From Chitinophaga varians (GTDB lineage Bacteria > Bacteroidota > Bacteroidia > Chitinophagales > Chitinophagaceae), in the NCBI RefSeq assembly GCF_012641275.1, contig NZ_JABAIA010000002.1:868001-932000 (forward strand): DNA of 64,000 bases, read 5' to 3'. A model generated the notes under the pieces. That model was not told where the DNA came from and did not search any database. It saw nothing but the letters and a program-made list of their open reading frames with translations. Of this stretch, positions 1-8,126 are shown piece by piece. A program made the position numbers and the translations under genes. The stretch's first letter is position 1. Every line of letters begins with the position of its first letter.

Positions 1-238
1 TTATATAGGCACTGACCTGCGCAGGCTGGAAGGAAGGAATGCCATCTTTATCAATTCGCTGACGGACGTGGCGGATGATAAAGATGAACAGGCGTTTGTA
101 AAGGAACTGCAACCCTATTTCTCGGATGTTGCGCCATTGCCGCCTATCATTGTAAAACTGCATGGCAGGGTGGTACGTAAGTTTCTGGTGTACCGTTGTT
201 TCGATTATCAACCGCCGTTGCAGCCGGCCAGGGAATAG
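1..238 (+). CDS. C-terminal end of a probable GT39-type membrane glycosyltransferase (partial)
   Basis: The reading frame whose first full codon is at base 2 stays open for 78 codons to a TAG at 236-238. The visible tail has the order FINSLTDV, PYFSDVAPLPPI, KLHGRVVRKFLVYRCFDYQ. A small soluble C-terminal tail ending in a basic 'R-x-F-x-V-Y-R' strand resembles the ends of Bacteroidota PMT/ArnT-like glycosyltransferases (GT39), which move sugars from lipid carriers at the inner membrane. The catalytic and membrane parts lie outside the window, so this family call is tentative. The gene converges on the Hpt gene with only 7 bases between the stop codons. Confidence 0.4.
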   Translation, partial: YIGTDLRRLEGRNAIFINSLTDVADDKDEQAFVKELQPYFSDVAPLPPIIVKLHGRVVRKFLVYRCFDYQPPLQPARE

Positions 239-245
239 CGGGTGG

Positions 246-623
246 TTACAGATCCAGGTCTTTTTTCAGCAGGGGCACATTATCTTCCGCCGTGGTAACC
301 AGCATGGTAAGACTGTTATGCGTGGCGTGGTCCCACACGCTGGTATGTTTGATCTGGTCAAAACAGGGCTGAAGATATTCCATGCCGAGGCTGTTGAAGG
401 AGGTTGCTATCTTATGGGTTTGTTGTTTGAGGGATGCAAGGTCTTTATCTGCTGCGATCTGGCGGCAGTTGTCCACATAGTTCATCATTGCATCGAGGTA
501 CATGGCGGCAATTTCCTGCAGGAAAGTATAGTCACCGGCGCTGACCAGCAGGAGGTACTGAAAAGAGTAAGCTGGTGTGGTGACGTTTTCCAGCTGTCTG
601 AGTTTTTCCACAGGGGTGAGCAT
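246..623 (-). CDS. Orphan histidine phosphotransfer (Hpt) domain protein
   Basis: This 125-residue all-helical protein carries the Hpt signature around residue 70 (THKIATSFNSLGM), where His70 would be the phosphorylated histidine and the following Lys and Gly match family use. Hpt proteins relay phosphate between a hybrid kinase and a response regulator in the cytoplasm. Nothing else is fused to the domain. No kinase lies beside it: the nearest two-component genes are about 1.6 kb away, behind two unrecognised genes. The ATG at 621-623 is the only plausible start. The gene is divergent from the gene at 826, across about 200 bases that hold a short palindrome. Confidence 0.8.
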   Translation of the reverse strand: MLTPVEKLRQLENVTTPAYSFQYLLLVSAGDYTFLQEIAAMYLDAMMNYVDNCRQIAADKDLASLKQQTHKIATSFNSLGMEYLQPCFDQIKHTSVWDHATHNSLTMLVTTAEDNVPLLKKDLDL

Positions 624-688
624 ATATGGGTTTCTTGAGGGTTTACAAATAGATCTGTACCATTAAGTTACGATAATCATACGGATTT

Positions 689-706
689 CGGTGACGGTGG
701 TCACCG
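689..706. promoter_or_regulatory. 18-base palindrome in the Hpt / unknown-gene divergent region
   Basis: CGGTGAC, a 4-base spacer and GTCACCG form a perfect inverted repeat between two divergent genes, upstream of the promoter at 748-778. It could be an operator for a dimeric repressor. No adjacent regulator gene is known to bind it. Confidence 0.35.
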
Positions 707-747
707 GTTACATTGATGACAATCATTCCATGTTGCCACGTTCATCA

Positions 748-778
748 TTGTTCAGGGTTGGGGGCGGAGGTACCTTTG
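748..778 (+). promoter_or_regulatory. Bacteroidota-type promoter
   Basis: TTG at 748-750, a 20-base spacer and TACCTTTG at 771-778 match the Bacteroidota -33/-7 consensus. Transcription would start near 785, about 40 bases before the ATG at 826. Confidence 0.6.
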
Positions 779-825
779 TGATGTCGGGAATATTTAATGT
801 TTTTCTTTTTTTAATATGAACGCAT

Positions 826-1509
826 ATGTTTACCGGTTTCTTTTCCTCATCCCTGCAGCGGAGATTTTGTGAAGGCTTTCTTTTTTATCCGATCAGGAGG
901 CTGCGCCAGTACGGAGGATATATTTTCAAACAATATAAATCCAGGTCTGGTATCAAGACGTTGCTGGAAAACCATCGACAGTTATTTGACTTCAACGGAT
1001 TTTATGCGGCGGAACTGGCCCGGCAGTTGAAGGATACGGCATTGCCCCATGCAGTGAAGCTCTCCCGCAAACTGGAAGCGCTGTATGTGGCCAGCCGGCA
1101 GGAACATAATGCCACAGGCTTTATGGAGTTCAACGAAGTGATCATCAGTTATTACCGTGAGTTGAGCACTTATCAGGCAGTTGTGTTGCAAAGCCTGGAA
1201 AAAGAGATGAAACCGGCTGTCCGTATCAAGGCTGATGACACCAGTTTCCAGTCTTTCAGGCCCGACTATCACGGCAACGTAAGAGATGTGATGAAGGCCT
1301 TTATCCGGGAAAGCAACCGGACCGCCAGATATTTACAAAAATGTATTGACGGTGACAGTAATATTTATGATATTTGTGCAGATAAAAAAATGCAGGACCT
1401 GGTCAACAGCATCAAGGAAATGTCATTGATACAGCGTGGAATGGTTACCTTGCTGCAACACTGGGAAGACCAGCAAAGGCTAAATGGTCTGCAGGTGTAT
1501 TATAATTAG
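826..1509 (+). CDS. Unrecognised helical protein, first gene of a two-gene operon
   Basis: The product is 227 residues, rich in Lys, Arg and Gln, with no signal peptide or clear membrane segment. I do not recognise a family. The N-terminus is basic and aromatic (residues 10-40), and the rest reads as long amphipathic helices with a Tyr-rich stretch near residue 105. A consensus promoter lies just upstream, and the next gene starts 11 bases after its stop, so the two are probably co-transcribed and may act together. The mix of charged helices would suit a scaffold, a phage-shock-like protein or a regulatory helical bundle, but nothing in the sequence decides this. Confidence 0.7.
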   Translation: MFTGFFSSSLQRRFCEGFLFYPIRRLRQYGGYIFKQYKSRSGIKTLLENHRQLFDFNGFYAAELARQLKDTALPHAVKLSRKLEALYVASRQEHNATGFMEFNEVIISYYRELSTYQAVVLQSLEKEMKPAVRIKADDTSFQSFRPDYHGNVRDVMKAFIRESNRTARYLQKCIDGDSNIYDICADKKMQDLVNSIKEMSLIQRGMVTLLQHWEDQQRLNGLQVYYN

Positions 1510-1520
1510 CAGTACTTACT

Positions 1521-1907
1521 ATGAACAACCGGGAAGAAATAAGAGGGAAGAATCTGCAGGACCAGCAGATATGCAGAGGGTGGCTAAGTATTTTGGAAGG
1601 CTTGAGAAAAGAGAACACAGCACTGTTGGACAGGCTGACTGCCTCTCTGCGCCATACCAATTCCCGGGAATTTCTGGACCAGGCCGAAGCGTTTCAGGAA
1701 AAGATGATCAGTAAAAATGAATCCCTGAAACTATTGCGGCATGAAGTGATGGAGCAGCTGGACTGGCTGGACATTGTGCCACAGCCCAGAGAAGAAGCGC
1801 CACACGACTGGCCGGTGCTGACGCAGGATATGCGGAAAATGCAGGAAGAATTTGAAAAAATGAAAGCGGCGTTCAATAACCTGCTGCGCAACTGGCAATT
1901 AGAGTAG
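1521..1907 (+). CDS. Unrecognised small coiled-coil protein
   Basis: This 128-residue, highly charged protein has heptad-like stretches (about residues 25-75 and 105-125, ending near MQEEFEKMKAAFNNLLRNW) typical of a coiled coil. There is no signal peptide, no cysteine pattern beyond one Cys, and no recognisable domain. It follows the 826-1509 gene after 11 bases and is probably in the same transcript. It may be a small partner of that protein. Downstream lies the C-poor repeat tract; I see no clear terminator directly after the stop. Confidence 0.65.
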   Translation: MNNREEIRGKNLQDQQICRGWLSILEGLRKENTALLDRLTASLRHTNSREFLDQAEAFQEKMISKNESLKLLRHEVMEQLDWLDIVPQPREEAPHDWPVLTQDMRKMQEEFEKMKAAFNNLLRNWQLE

Positions 1908-1939
1908 ATACCTGAATGATTGATAAATGAGAAGGAAGA

Positions 1940-2130
1940 CGATTGTAAAAGATGTGATGTGAATGTGCGGATGAAAGTGTAGCGAAAATGAGAGAATGAC
2001 AGCGTGGGGAAAAGATTGTGAAAGTGAGTGTGGGGATGGTTTGTGAATGGATGGGGAATGTGAAAGTGCTATGCGAAGATGTGGGTTTGATATTGTGGGG
2101 AATGTGAAAGTGACGATGTGTGGAGATCAT
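1940..2130. repeat. C-poor, GT/GA-rich tract with imperfect ~45-base tandem repeats
   Basis: The + strand has very few cytosines here. Repeat units begin at 2005, 2052 and 2096, each opening with TGGGGA and carrying a TGTGAAAGTG core; the 17 bases at 2052-2068 recur exactly at 2096-2112. Open frames across it look like low-complexity translation, not protein. The role is unknown. Confidence 0.6.
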
Positions 2131-2138
2131 TTTTTGTT

Positions 2139-2160
2139 CCCCGGGCTCACTGGCCCGGGG
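2139..2160 (-). terminator. GC-rich hairpin after the receiver-CRP gene
   Basis: CCCCGGGC, a 6-base loop and GCCCGGGG form a perfect 8-base stem 21 bases past the stop of the minus-strand regulator gene. There is no clean U tract on that strand, so termination is uncertain. It resembles the hairpins at 24166 and 38410. Confidence 0.5.
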
Positions 2161-2181
2161 CAAAAAGTGTTTTAAACCGGA

Positions 2182-3240
2182 TCAGTTGCGCATCGCGGCA
2201 ATTTTATCTTTTTCCATCAGCACAATGGTACCGTCCCGCAAGGTAATCAGTTGTTCGTCCCTGAAATCCCCCAGCGTCCTTATCAGTGACTCCTTGGCCA
2301 CTCCGGCCACAGCAGCGAGGTTCTCCCGGCTGATGTCTATTTCAAAATGTGCTTTTTGTGTGGTGTTGTACTTATGGTCCAGCGTAATCAGGGCGGAAGC
2401 CACTTTTTTGCGCAGGGAGCTGTAAGCCAGCGCGATCAGCTGTTGTTCTTTTTCTGCGATATTTTTAGCCAGCAGTTGTACAAAACGGCTCAATACCTCC
2501 GGGTTGTTGTTGACCAGGTCTTCAAAATCCTGGTGCGGAATGATGGCCAGTACGGTGTCTTCGATAGCCTCCGCGCTTTCCTGGTAGGCGCCCGCTTCCA
2601 GTAGTGCGGTATAACCCAGAAAATCCCCTTCGTTATACAACCCGGTGATCAACTCTTTCCCGTCGTCATTACGCTGATAGATTTTCACCTTGCCTTCCAT
2701 GATATAGTACAGGCTTTCCGGCCTGTTGCCGGCGGCGTATATCTGTTGTTTCTTTTTATAATGATTGGTGTTGCGGCCTTCTTTCAGGGAGGCCAGCAGG
2801 TCTTTCCCCGATGTGCTGGACAACAGCGTATGTAGCCCGCTGATGCCGGAGGATTCGGGCTGCCGTATTTCCGCACATCTTCTGAGGCGGCTTTCGATGG
2901 CACTGAGCAGTTCTGCGCCTTCAAACGGTTTGGTGATGTAGTCGTCGGCGCCCATCTCCATCCCTTTTCTGACATCGGTGCGTTCCGTTTTGGCGGTCAG
3001 AAAAATGAAGGGAATAGGGCGGAGGCTTTCATTCTTATGCAGCATATGCAGTACGCCGTAGCCGTCGAGTACGGGCATCATGATATCGCATACAATGAGA
3101 TCAGGCTGTTGCTCCAGGGCTATGGTCACACCCTCTTTGCCGTTGGAGGCCGTCAGTACATGGTAATTGGCCAGTTCAAGAATCTCCGCCAGGTTATCAC
3201 GGATATCTTTGTTGTCTTCGATTAACAGGATTTTTTCCAA
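2182..3240 (-). CDS. Response regulator with receiver and CRP/FNR-like DNA-binding output
   Basis: Residues 1-120 are a complete receiver domain: acidic Asp9, phospho-acceptor Asp52 in CDIMMP, Thr82 and Lys104 in TKPF. Residues 150-350 are a cyclic-nucleotide-binding-type beta barrel followed by a CRP-type winged helix (ISRENLAAVAGVAKESLIRTL). Such proteins join two-component signalling to a CRP-style output. The start is a TTG at 3240. Upstream in the same frame come two codons and then the TGA of the sensor kinase gene, so the pair is tightly coupled and would fuse if that stop were read through. The likely partner is the kinase at 3247-4773. The probable autoregulatory site is the palindrome at 4830-4843. 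Confidence 0.9.
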   Translation of the reverse strand: MEKILLIEDNKDIRDNLAEILELANYHVLTASNGKEGVTIALEQQPDLIVCDIMMPVLDGYGVLHMLHKNESLRPIPFIFLTAKTERTDVRKGMEMGADDYITKPFEGAELLSAIESRLRRCAEIRQPESSGISGLHTLLSSTSGKDLLASLKEGRNTNHYKKKQQIYAAGNRPESLYYIMEGKVKIYQRNDDGKELITGLYNEGDFLGYTALLEAGAYQESAEAIEDTVLAIIPHQDFEDLVNNNPEVLSRFVQLLAKNIAEKEQQLIALAYSSLRKKVASALITLDHKYNTTQKAHFEIDISRENLAAVAGVAKESLIRTLGDFRDEQLITLRDGTIVLMEKDKIAAMRN

Positions 3241-3246
3241 GATATG

Positions 3247-4773
3247 TCAGGTTTTGGGGGTGGGAATATGAACGATGAATTCGGTGCCTTTGTCTGGTTC
3301 ACTGTGACAAGTAACCTGTCCTTTCATGAGTTCCGTGTACTTGGCCACAATATGGAGGCCGAGGCCGGTGCCCTGAATATTTTCCACGTTGCTGCCGCGG
3401 AAAAATCTTTCGAACAGGTGCTGTTGGTCTTCTGATTTAATGCCGATGCCGCAATCTTTTACTGACAAGGTAAGTCGGTAGGGCGTAGATAACGTACGTA
3501 CATAAACGATACCCTCTTCATGAGAGAATTTTAATGCGTTAGACACCAGGTTGGTGAGCACATGGCGAAGCAGGTTACCGTCGAATGTACTTTCTGCGGG
3601 GCCTTCGTGGCTGTATACCACCTGCTGTTTACCCCGTTTCAGCCCTTCGGCTTCTGCCAGAATTTTTTCAATATGTTTCCGTGTGTCGGTGAGCGCCGGC
3701 CGTACCTGTATTTTGCCTTCCTCAATTTTTCCGAGCGACAGGAAATCATTCAGGATATCGGTCAGCAAATGCACGGCGGAAGCTATTTTCCGGATATGCG
3801 CCAGTCGTTTGGGCTGGTCTTCTGTAGTGGTATATTTTTCCAGCAGGTAAGTCGATGACAGCACGGTGCTGAGCGGTGTCCTGAACTCATGCGACGCGAT
3901 AGACACAAACCGGGATTTGAGCACATTCAGCTCTTTTTCCTTGTCCAGCGCCTGCCGCAGTTCTGCTTCCGATTTGCGCCGGGCTGAAATGTCGAGGCCT
4001 ATGGCAATGTAGCCGGTGATCTGCTGGTTTTCATCCCGTATAGCCGATACCGTTAACGCCACCGGGAACCTGGTCCCGTCTTTACGGATGTAGGTCCACT
4101 CGTTTTCATTAGGCAGGTTGAGCCGTGCTTTGACGGTAAGGCTGTCAAAGCCTGGTTCTACCTGTTGTCCCAGCTCTTCCGATAGTTTGGTGGCACGGTA
4201 CTCCAGCTCCTGGAAGTCGTGAAACTGTGTCAGGGAGCCGGTATCGGTCACCTCACGGGCGGGATAGCCCAGCATTTTTACGGCGGCAGGATTAAAAAAA
4301 CGGATATGCCCCATCGGTTCGGTGACAATCAGAATAGCATCGAGGTTGGTCCAGATACTATTGAGAAAATTGCTGACCCGTCTGTAGGCAGACTCTTTTC
4401 CCGCCATGATATGCGCTTCCAGCTGTTGAGCGTCCTGCGCGCGTTTCAGCGCGTCAGCCGTTTGTTGCTGCGTGGAAATATCGGTGACGAAATAAATCTG
4501 GTGATGCTGGTCGCCCTGCAGATAGGAGGTGCTGCTTACTTTTACGGGCAGCGCCTGTCCGTTTTTGCAACGTAGCCATGAGCGGATATCGCCGGCCAGC
4601 AGGGTGTCCATCGGTTTGCCTTGTACTTCTTCGGCGGTATGGCCGCTCCATTCCAGAAAACAGGGATTGGCCGCCTGAATCAGGCCGGCCCCGTCTACCA
4701 GGAGTATGCCCTGGGTAGCATGATTGAAGAGCAGCTCAAAACCTGGCATACGTGCCGTGCTTGTGATGGTCAT
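3247..4773 (-). CDS. PAS-domain sensor histidine kinase
   Basis: This 508-residue cytoplasmic kinase has no signal peptide or membrane span. Two PAS domains (about 10-100 and 135-265, the second with the PAC-like tail ITGYIAIGLDISARR) are joined by a short helical linker. The HisKA domain has phospho-acceptor His295 in SHEFRTPL. The ATPase domain shows the N box around Asn412, DCGIGI at 440-445 and GTGLGL at 468-473, all intact. A soluble PAS kinase would sense an internal cue such as redox state or a small ligand. Its partner is the receiver-CRP protein that follows after six bases in the same frame. It is divergent from the permease gene at 4947. Confidence 0.93.
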   Translation of the reverse strand: MTITSTARMPGFELLFNHATQGILLVDGAGLIQAANPCFLEWSGHTAEEVQGKPMDTLLAGDIRSWLRCKNGQALPVKVSSTSYLQGDQHHQIYFVTDISTQQQTADALKRAQDAQQLEAHIMAGKESAYRRVSNFLNSIWTNLDAILIVTEPMGHIRFFNPAAVKMLGYPAREVTDTGSLTQFHDFQELEYRATKLSEELGQQVEPGFDSLTVKARLNLPNENEWTYIRKDGTRFPVALTVSAIRDENQQITGYIAIGLDISARRKSEAELRQALDKEKELNVLKSRFVSIASHEFRTPLSTVLSSTYLLEKYTTTEDQPKRLAHIRKIASAVHLLTDILNDFLSLGKIEEGKIQVRPALTDTRKHIEKILAEAEGLKRGKQQVVYSHEGPAESTFDGNLLRHVLTNLVSNALKFSHEEGIVYVRTLSTPYRLTLSVKDCGIGIKSEDQQHLFERFFRGSNVENIQGTGLGLHIVAKYTELMKGQVTCHSEPDKGTEFIVHIPTPKT

Positions 4774-4829
4774 GGGTTTGAAAGGGTCTCTATAAAAATA
4801 AGGAATCCATTGTTATAAAAATACAGGTC

Positions 4830-4866
4830 GTCCGATTTCGGACAATCTCTTTTCACAATTGGACAG
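4830..4866. promoter_or_regulatory. Candidate operator for the receiver-CRP regulator
   Basis: GTCCGA, TT and TCGGAC form a perfect palindrome at 4830-4843, and a second GGACA half-site lies at 4861-4865, 21 bases from the GGACA at 4840-4844. The element sits between the divergent kinase and permease promoters, where an autoregulatory CRP-type site would be expected. This is inference from position and symmetry. Confidence 0.4.
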
Positions 4867-4946
4867 ATAAAGTTAAATTTTAATTGGTATAATTATCATT
4901 TTGATAGGACTGTGGAATTGGTATATTGATCGCTGTTTACAGGATT

Positions 4947-7340
4947 ATGTTGATCAACTACTTCAAAACAGCCTTCCGCAGTTTACGCCGCAACAGGGTC
5001 TATACTGCTGTTAACATACTTGGTTTATCGGCAGGCATCGCCATCTGCCTGGTCATTTTTGTGATCATCCGTTTTGAAACGGGGTTCGACCGTTTTCATA
5101 CCAAACAGGACAGGGTGTACCGCGTGATGACCAAAATGGGCAAAAACAATGGCAACGAGACCATCGCCGGTTCTGTAGCGGTGCCGCTGCCAGGAGTACT
5201 GACCAACGAGATCCCGTCCATAGCGGCCGCAAGCCCGTTTGTCCAGGTACCTGACATGGAAGTGAAATTGCCACAGGAAAACAGCCTGCTGCACAAAACC
5301 TTCAAAGAGAAGAAAGGTGTCTTTGCCGTGGTGCCTGCCTTTTTTCAAATGGTGGACTTTACCTGGCTGGCAGGAAACCCTTCCGTACTGGCAGACAGGC
5401 AGGCACTGGTACTGACCCGGGAAACAGCCACCCGTTATTTCGGTGACTGGAAAAAAGCCCTGGGGCAAACCATCCAGCTAGGCATCGATATGCGGCTGCA
5501 GGTAAGCGGTATCGTGGAAAGGCCTGTCAATACAGAGTTCCAGTTCGACCTGCTGATACCGTTTGCCGCTACGCCTTACGCCACCAATGACAACTGGGCT
5601 GGCCTCTCTTCCGTTTACCAGTGTTATGTGCTGCTGGCGCCGAAGGCTGATGTGGCCGGGGTAGACCGCCAGCTGGCGCAACTGGCAAAAAAATATCTGC
5701 CGGCAGACATGAAAAATATCTTTTTCCTGCAACCATTACAGGACGTGCATCTTAGCCAGATGCCTGAAAATATTGCCGCCCATGGCATCACGCCTGACCG
5801 CGTGCGGGCCATGTGGTGTATTGCCGGATTTATTTTGCTGATCGCCTGTATCAATTTTATCAATCTTTCTACAGCGCAGGTAGTGCAACGCAGCCGGGAA
5901 GCCGGTATCCGCAAGGTGTTGGGCGGCAACCCCGGGCAGTTGCGGTTGCAGTTTTTTGTAGAGACTTTTATACTGGTACTGTTCTCCTGCGTGCTGGGCT
6001 TTTCGCTGTCGGCTGTCATGGTGCAACCGCTGGGCATGATACTGGGCATTCCGCTGCCGCGGACAGAACTCTTTCAGCTGACGACCGGTGTGTTTTTGCT
6101 GGTGGTGCTGTTGGCAGTGACCCTGCTGTCAGGGATTTATCCCGCTATTGTACTGGCCCGCACCAATCCGGTAAGCACCCTTAAAAACCGGTTGCTGCAA
6201 GAGCGGTCCAACGGCTTTTCCCTGCGTAAGTGGCTGGTGATATTCCAGTTCATGGTAGCACAGGCCCTGATCATTGGCACGCTGATCATCGTAAAGCAGA
6301 TGACCTTTTTCCGTACCGCCTCCATGGGTTTCGAGAAAGACTATATCGTGGACCTGCCAATGCCGGGCGGGCCGCTGGGCGCCAAACGAGACCTGTTCCA
6401 TGAACGGCTGTTACGGCTGCCGGAAGTGGCAGCCGTGAGTTTTAATACCGCGCCACCGGCGTCAGACGATAACTGGTGGACTGATTTTAAGTTTGACAAC
6501 AATCCAAAGAGCGCAACGCTTAATGCCATTCATAAAGCCATTGACGCGGCTTACCTGCCGCTGTTCAGGATTCCGCTGGCAGCAGGTCGTAATGTCACCG
6601 CCACTGATTCCGTCCGGGAGTTTTTACTCAATGAAACGCTGGTTAAAAAATTGGGTTATCATCAGCCGGAAGAAGTGTTGAACAAACCTATTGAGATGTG
6701 GGGTTTTATGAAAGGGATGGTAGTGGGCGTGGTAAAGGATTTTCATGCCACCTCGCTGAAAGAGGCGGTGGCGCCACAGTTGTTGTTCAATTTTAAGGAA
6801 CCGTGTTTTAATGCCACAGTACGCCTCACAGGCACAGACTTGTCAGCGGCGATGCGCAGTGTTGAAAAAACGTGGGACGAAGTTTATCCGGACACGCCAT
6901 TTGAATATCAGTTCCTCGACGATAAAATAGCCGGTTTTTATACCCATGAAATGCAGTTGTCGTCCCTTTACCGGTTGTTTGCCGGCATCGCTATTTTCCT
7001 GAGCTGCCTGGGCCTTTACGGACTGGCGTCCTATATGGCGGTGCAGCGGGTAAAGGAAGTTGGTGTCCGCAAGGTGCTGGGCGCCACGGTAGCTAACATT
7101 GTGATATTGTTTTCCCGAGAGTTTGTAGTCATGGTGGCCGTTGCGTTTGTGCTGGCCGTGCCGCTGGCCTGGTATTTCCTGCATCAATGGCTGCGCACCT
7201 ATGCCTACAGTGTAAGTCTTCACTGGTGGATATTTGCTGCCGGCGGCATTGCCGCGCTGATCATTGCCATGGCCACGGTGAGCTTTCATGCATTACGTGC
7301 CGCAATGGCTAATCCGGTAAAAAGTTTACGGGGAGAATAA
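4947..7340 (+). CDS. MacB/FtsX-type ABC transporter permease
   Basis: The product is about 797 residues and opens with the typical MLINYFKTAFRSLRRNR. A first membrane helix follows at about 20-45, then a large periplasmic MacB-core region to about 280. After it come two FtsX-type four-helix units: one centred on about 285-415 (containing SREAGIRKVLGG) and one near the C-terminus (containing RVKEVGVRKVLGAT). Such permeases work with an ATPase to expel peptides or lipids or to send force to the periplasm. No ATPase gene is adjacent, as is common for this family in Chitinophaga-like genomes. The ATG at 4947 with an upstream AGGA is preferred to the TTG 21 bases earlier, because the family starts at this point. 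Confidence 0.9.
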   Translation: MLINYFKTAFRSLRRNRVYTAVNILGLSAGIAICLVIFVIIRFETGFDRFHTKQDRVYRVMTKMGKNNGNETIAGSVAVPLPGVLTNEIPSIAAASPFVQVPDMEVKLPQENSLLHKTFKEKKGVFAVVPAFFQMVDFTWLAGNPSVLADRQALVLTRETATRYFGDWKKALGQTIQLGIDMRLQVSGIVERPVNTEFQFDLLIPFAATPYATNDNWAGLSSVYQCYVLLAPKADVAGVDRQLAQLAKKYLPADMKNIFFLQPLQDVHLSQMPENIAAHGITPDRVRAMWCIAGFILLIACINFINLSTAQVVQRSREAGIRKVLGGNPGQLRLQFFVETFILVLFSCVLGFSLSAVMVQPLGMILGIPLPRTELFQLTTGVFLLVVLLAVTLLSGIYPAIVLARTNPVSTLKNRLLQERSNGFSLRKWLVIFQFMVAQALIIGTLIIVKQMTFFRTASMGFEKDYIVDLPMPGGPLGAKRDLFHERLLRLPEVAAVSFNTAPPASDDNWWTDFKFDNNPKSATLNAIHKAIDAAYLPLFRIPLAAGRNVTATDSVREFLLNETLVKKLGYHQPEEVLNKPIEMWGFMKGMVVGVVKDFHATSLKEAVAPQLLFNFKEPCFNATVRLTGTDLSAAMRSVEKTWDEVYPDTPFEYQFLDDKIAGFYTHEMQLSSLYRLFAGIAIFLSCLGLYGLASYMAVQRVKEVGVRKVLGATVANIVILFSREFVVMVAVAFVLAVPLAWYFLHQWLRTYAYSVSLHWWIFAAGGIAALIIAMATVSFHALRAAMANPVKSLRGE

Positions 7341-7348
7341 CCGGCCGG

Positions 7349-8062
7349 TTATTTCTGATTGATGGGGGTTTCTATGATCAGGAACTCGGTCTCTTCACCG
7401 TGTTGCAGGCTGATTTCGCTTACTTCCCAGATACCGATGGCATCGCGGGGATGCAATACCTGGTTGTTCACTTTCAGGGTGCCTTCTATCAGGAAGATAA
7501 ACAGGCATTTATTGAGCGGGTGAAGGCTGTATGGCACAGAGCCGGGCAGATCGTAGTAGCCCAGGGTAAGCCGGCTGTTCTGGTTGATCCAGCAGTGGTC
7601 CAGGCCTTCCTCAGAGGAAACGATGGTGGTGAGGCGGTTCTTTCTTTTGTTGCGGGGAAAACTTCTTTGCTGGTAGCGGGGCGTGATATTCTGTAACTTG
7701 GGCTGTATCCATATCTGAAGGAAGTTCACGTCGCCTTCGCCTACATTGTATTCTTCATGTCTTAGCCCTTCTCCGGCGCTCATGATCTGTACGCCGCCGG
7801 CTTCTATTTTAGTGCTGTAGCCCAATGTGTCTTTGTGGTTCATTTTACCTTTCAGCAGCACGGAAATGATCTCCATGTTCACATGAGGATGGATGCCGAA
7901 GCCTTTTCCGGCAGCCACAAAATCATCGTTGAAAGCCTGCAGCGTACCGAAGGCGCTGCGCATGGGATGGTAAAAGTCGCTGAAGCTGAAGAAGAAGTTG
8001 CTTTTCAGCCATCCGATGTCTTTTACCCCTCTTTCACCGGCAGGGAAGTACTGTGTTTTCAT
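7349..8062 (-). CDS. Pirin family protein
   Basis: The protein is about 237 residues and bicupin. The N-terminal cupin holds the metal-binding pattern of pirins: FGIHPHVNMEI near residue 58-68 supplies two His and a Glu, and a further His lies in LRHEEYN at about residue 101-107. The second cupin (about 150-237) is degenerate. Bacterial pirins of this type (YhaK/YhhW group) may act as quercetin dioxygenases or redox sensors; the natural substrate is usually unknown. I chose the ATG at 8060-8062 because the track-style TTG two codons earlier has no support. The stop lies 8 bases from the convergent permease stop. Confidence 0.88.
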   Translation of the reverse strand: MKTQYFPAGERGVKDIGWLKSNFFFSFSDFYHPMRSAFGTLQAFNDDFVAAGKGFGIHPHVNMEIISVLLKGKMNHKDTLGYSTKIEAGGVQIMSAGEGLRHEEYNVGEGDVNFLQIWIQPKLQNITPRYQQRSFPRNKRKNRLTTIVSSEEGLDHCWINQNSRLTLGYYDLPGSVPYSLHPLNKCLFIFLIEGTLKVNNQVLHPRDAIGIWEVSEISLQHGEETEFLIIETPINQK

Positions 8063-8083
8063 AGTCAATGGGGTTGAGTGCTA

Positions 8084-8123
8084 TAAAGAAGAAGCAAAGC
8101 CGCCCGGCTTTGCTTCTTCTTTA
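8084..8123. terminator. Long perfect hairpin terminator
   Basis: An inverted repeat with 17-18 paired bases (AAAGAAGAAGCAAAGC against GCTTTGCTTCTTCTTT, loop around CGCCCG) lies 3 bases past the stop of the minus-strand lipoprotein gene. The CUUCUUCUUUA arm gives a U-rich end on both strands. It separates that gene from the downstream pirin gene. Confidence 0.8.
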
Positions 8124-8126
8124 AAA

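Noticed and set aside
2005..2112. G-quadruplex in the GT-rich tract
   Set aside because: Runs of four G are about 20-45 bases apart, too distant for a standard intramolecular quadruplex.
1873..2163. 96-codon minus frame across the C-poor tract
   Set aside because: His/Ser/Thr/Pro-rich translation of a tandem repeat; no start context or family.
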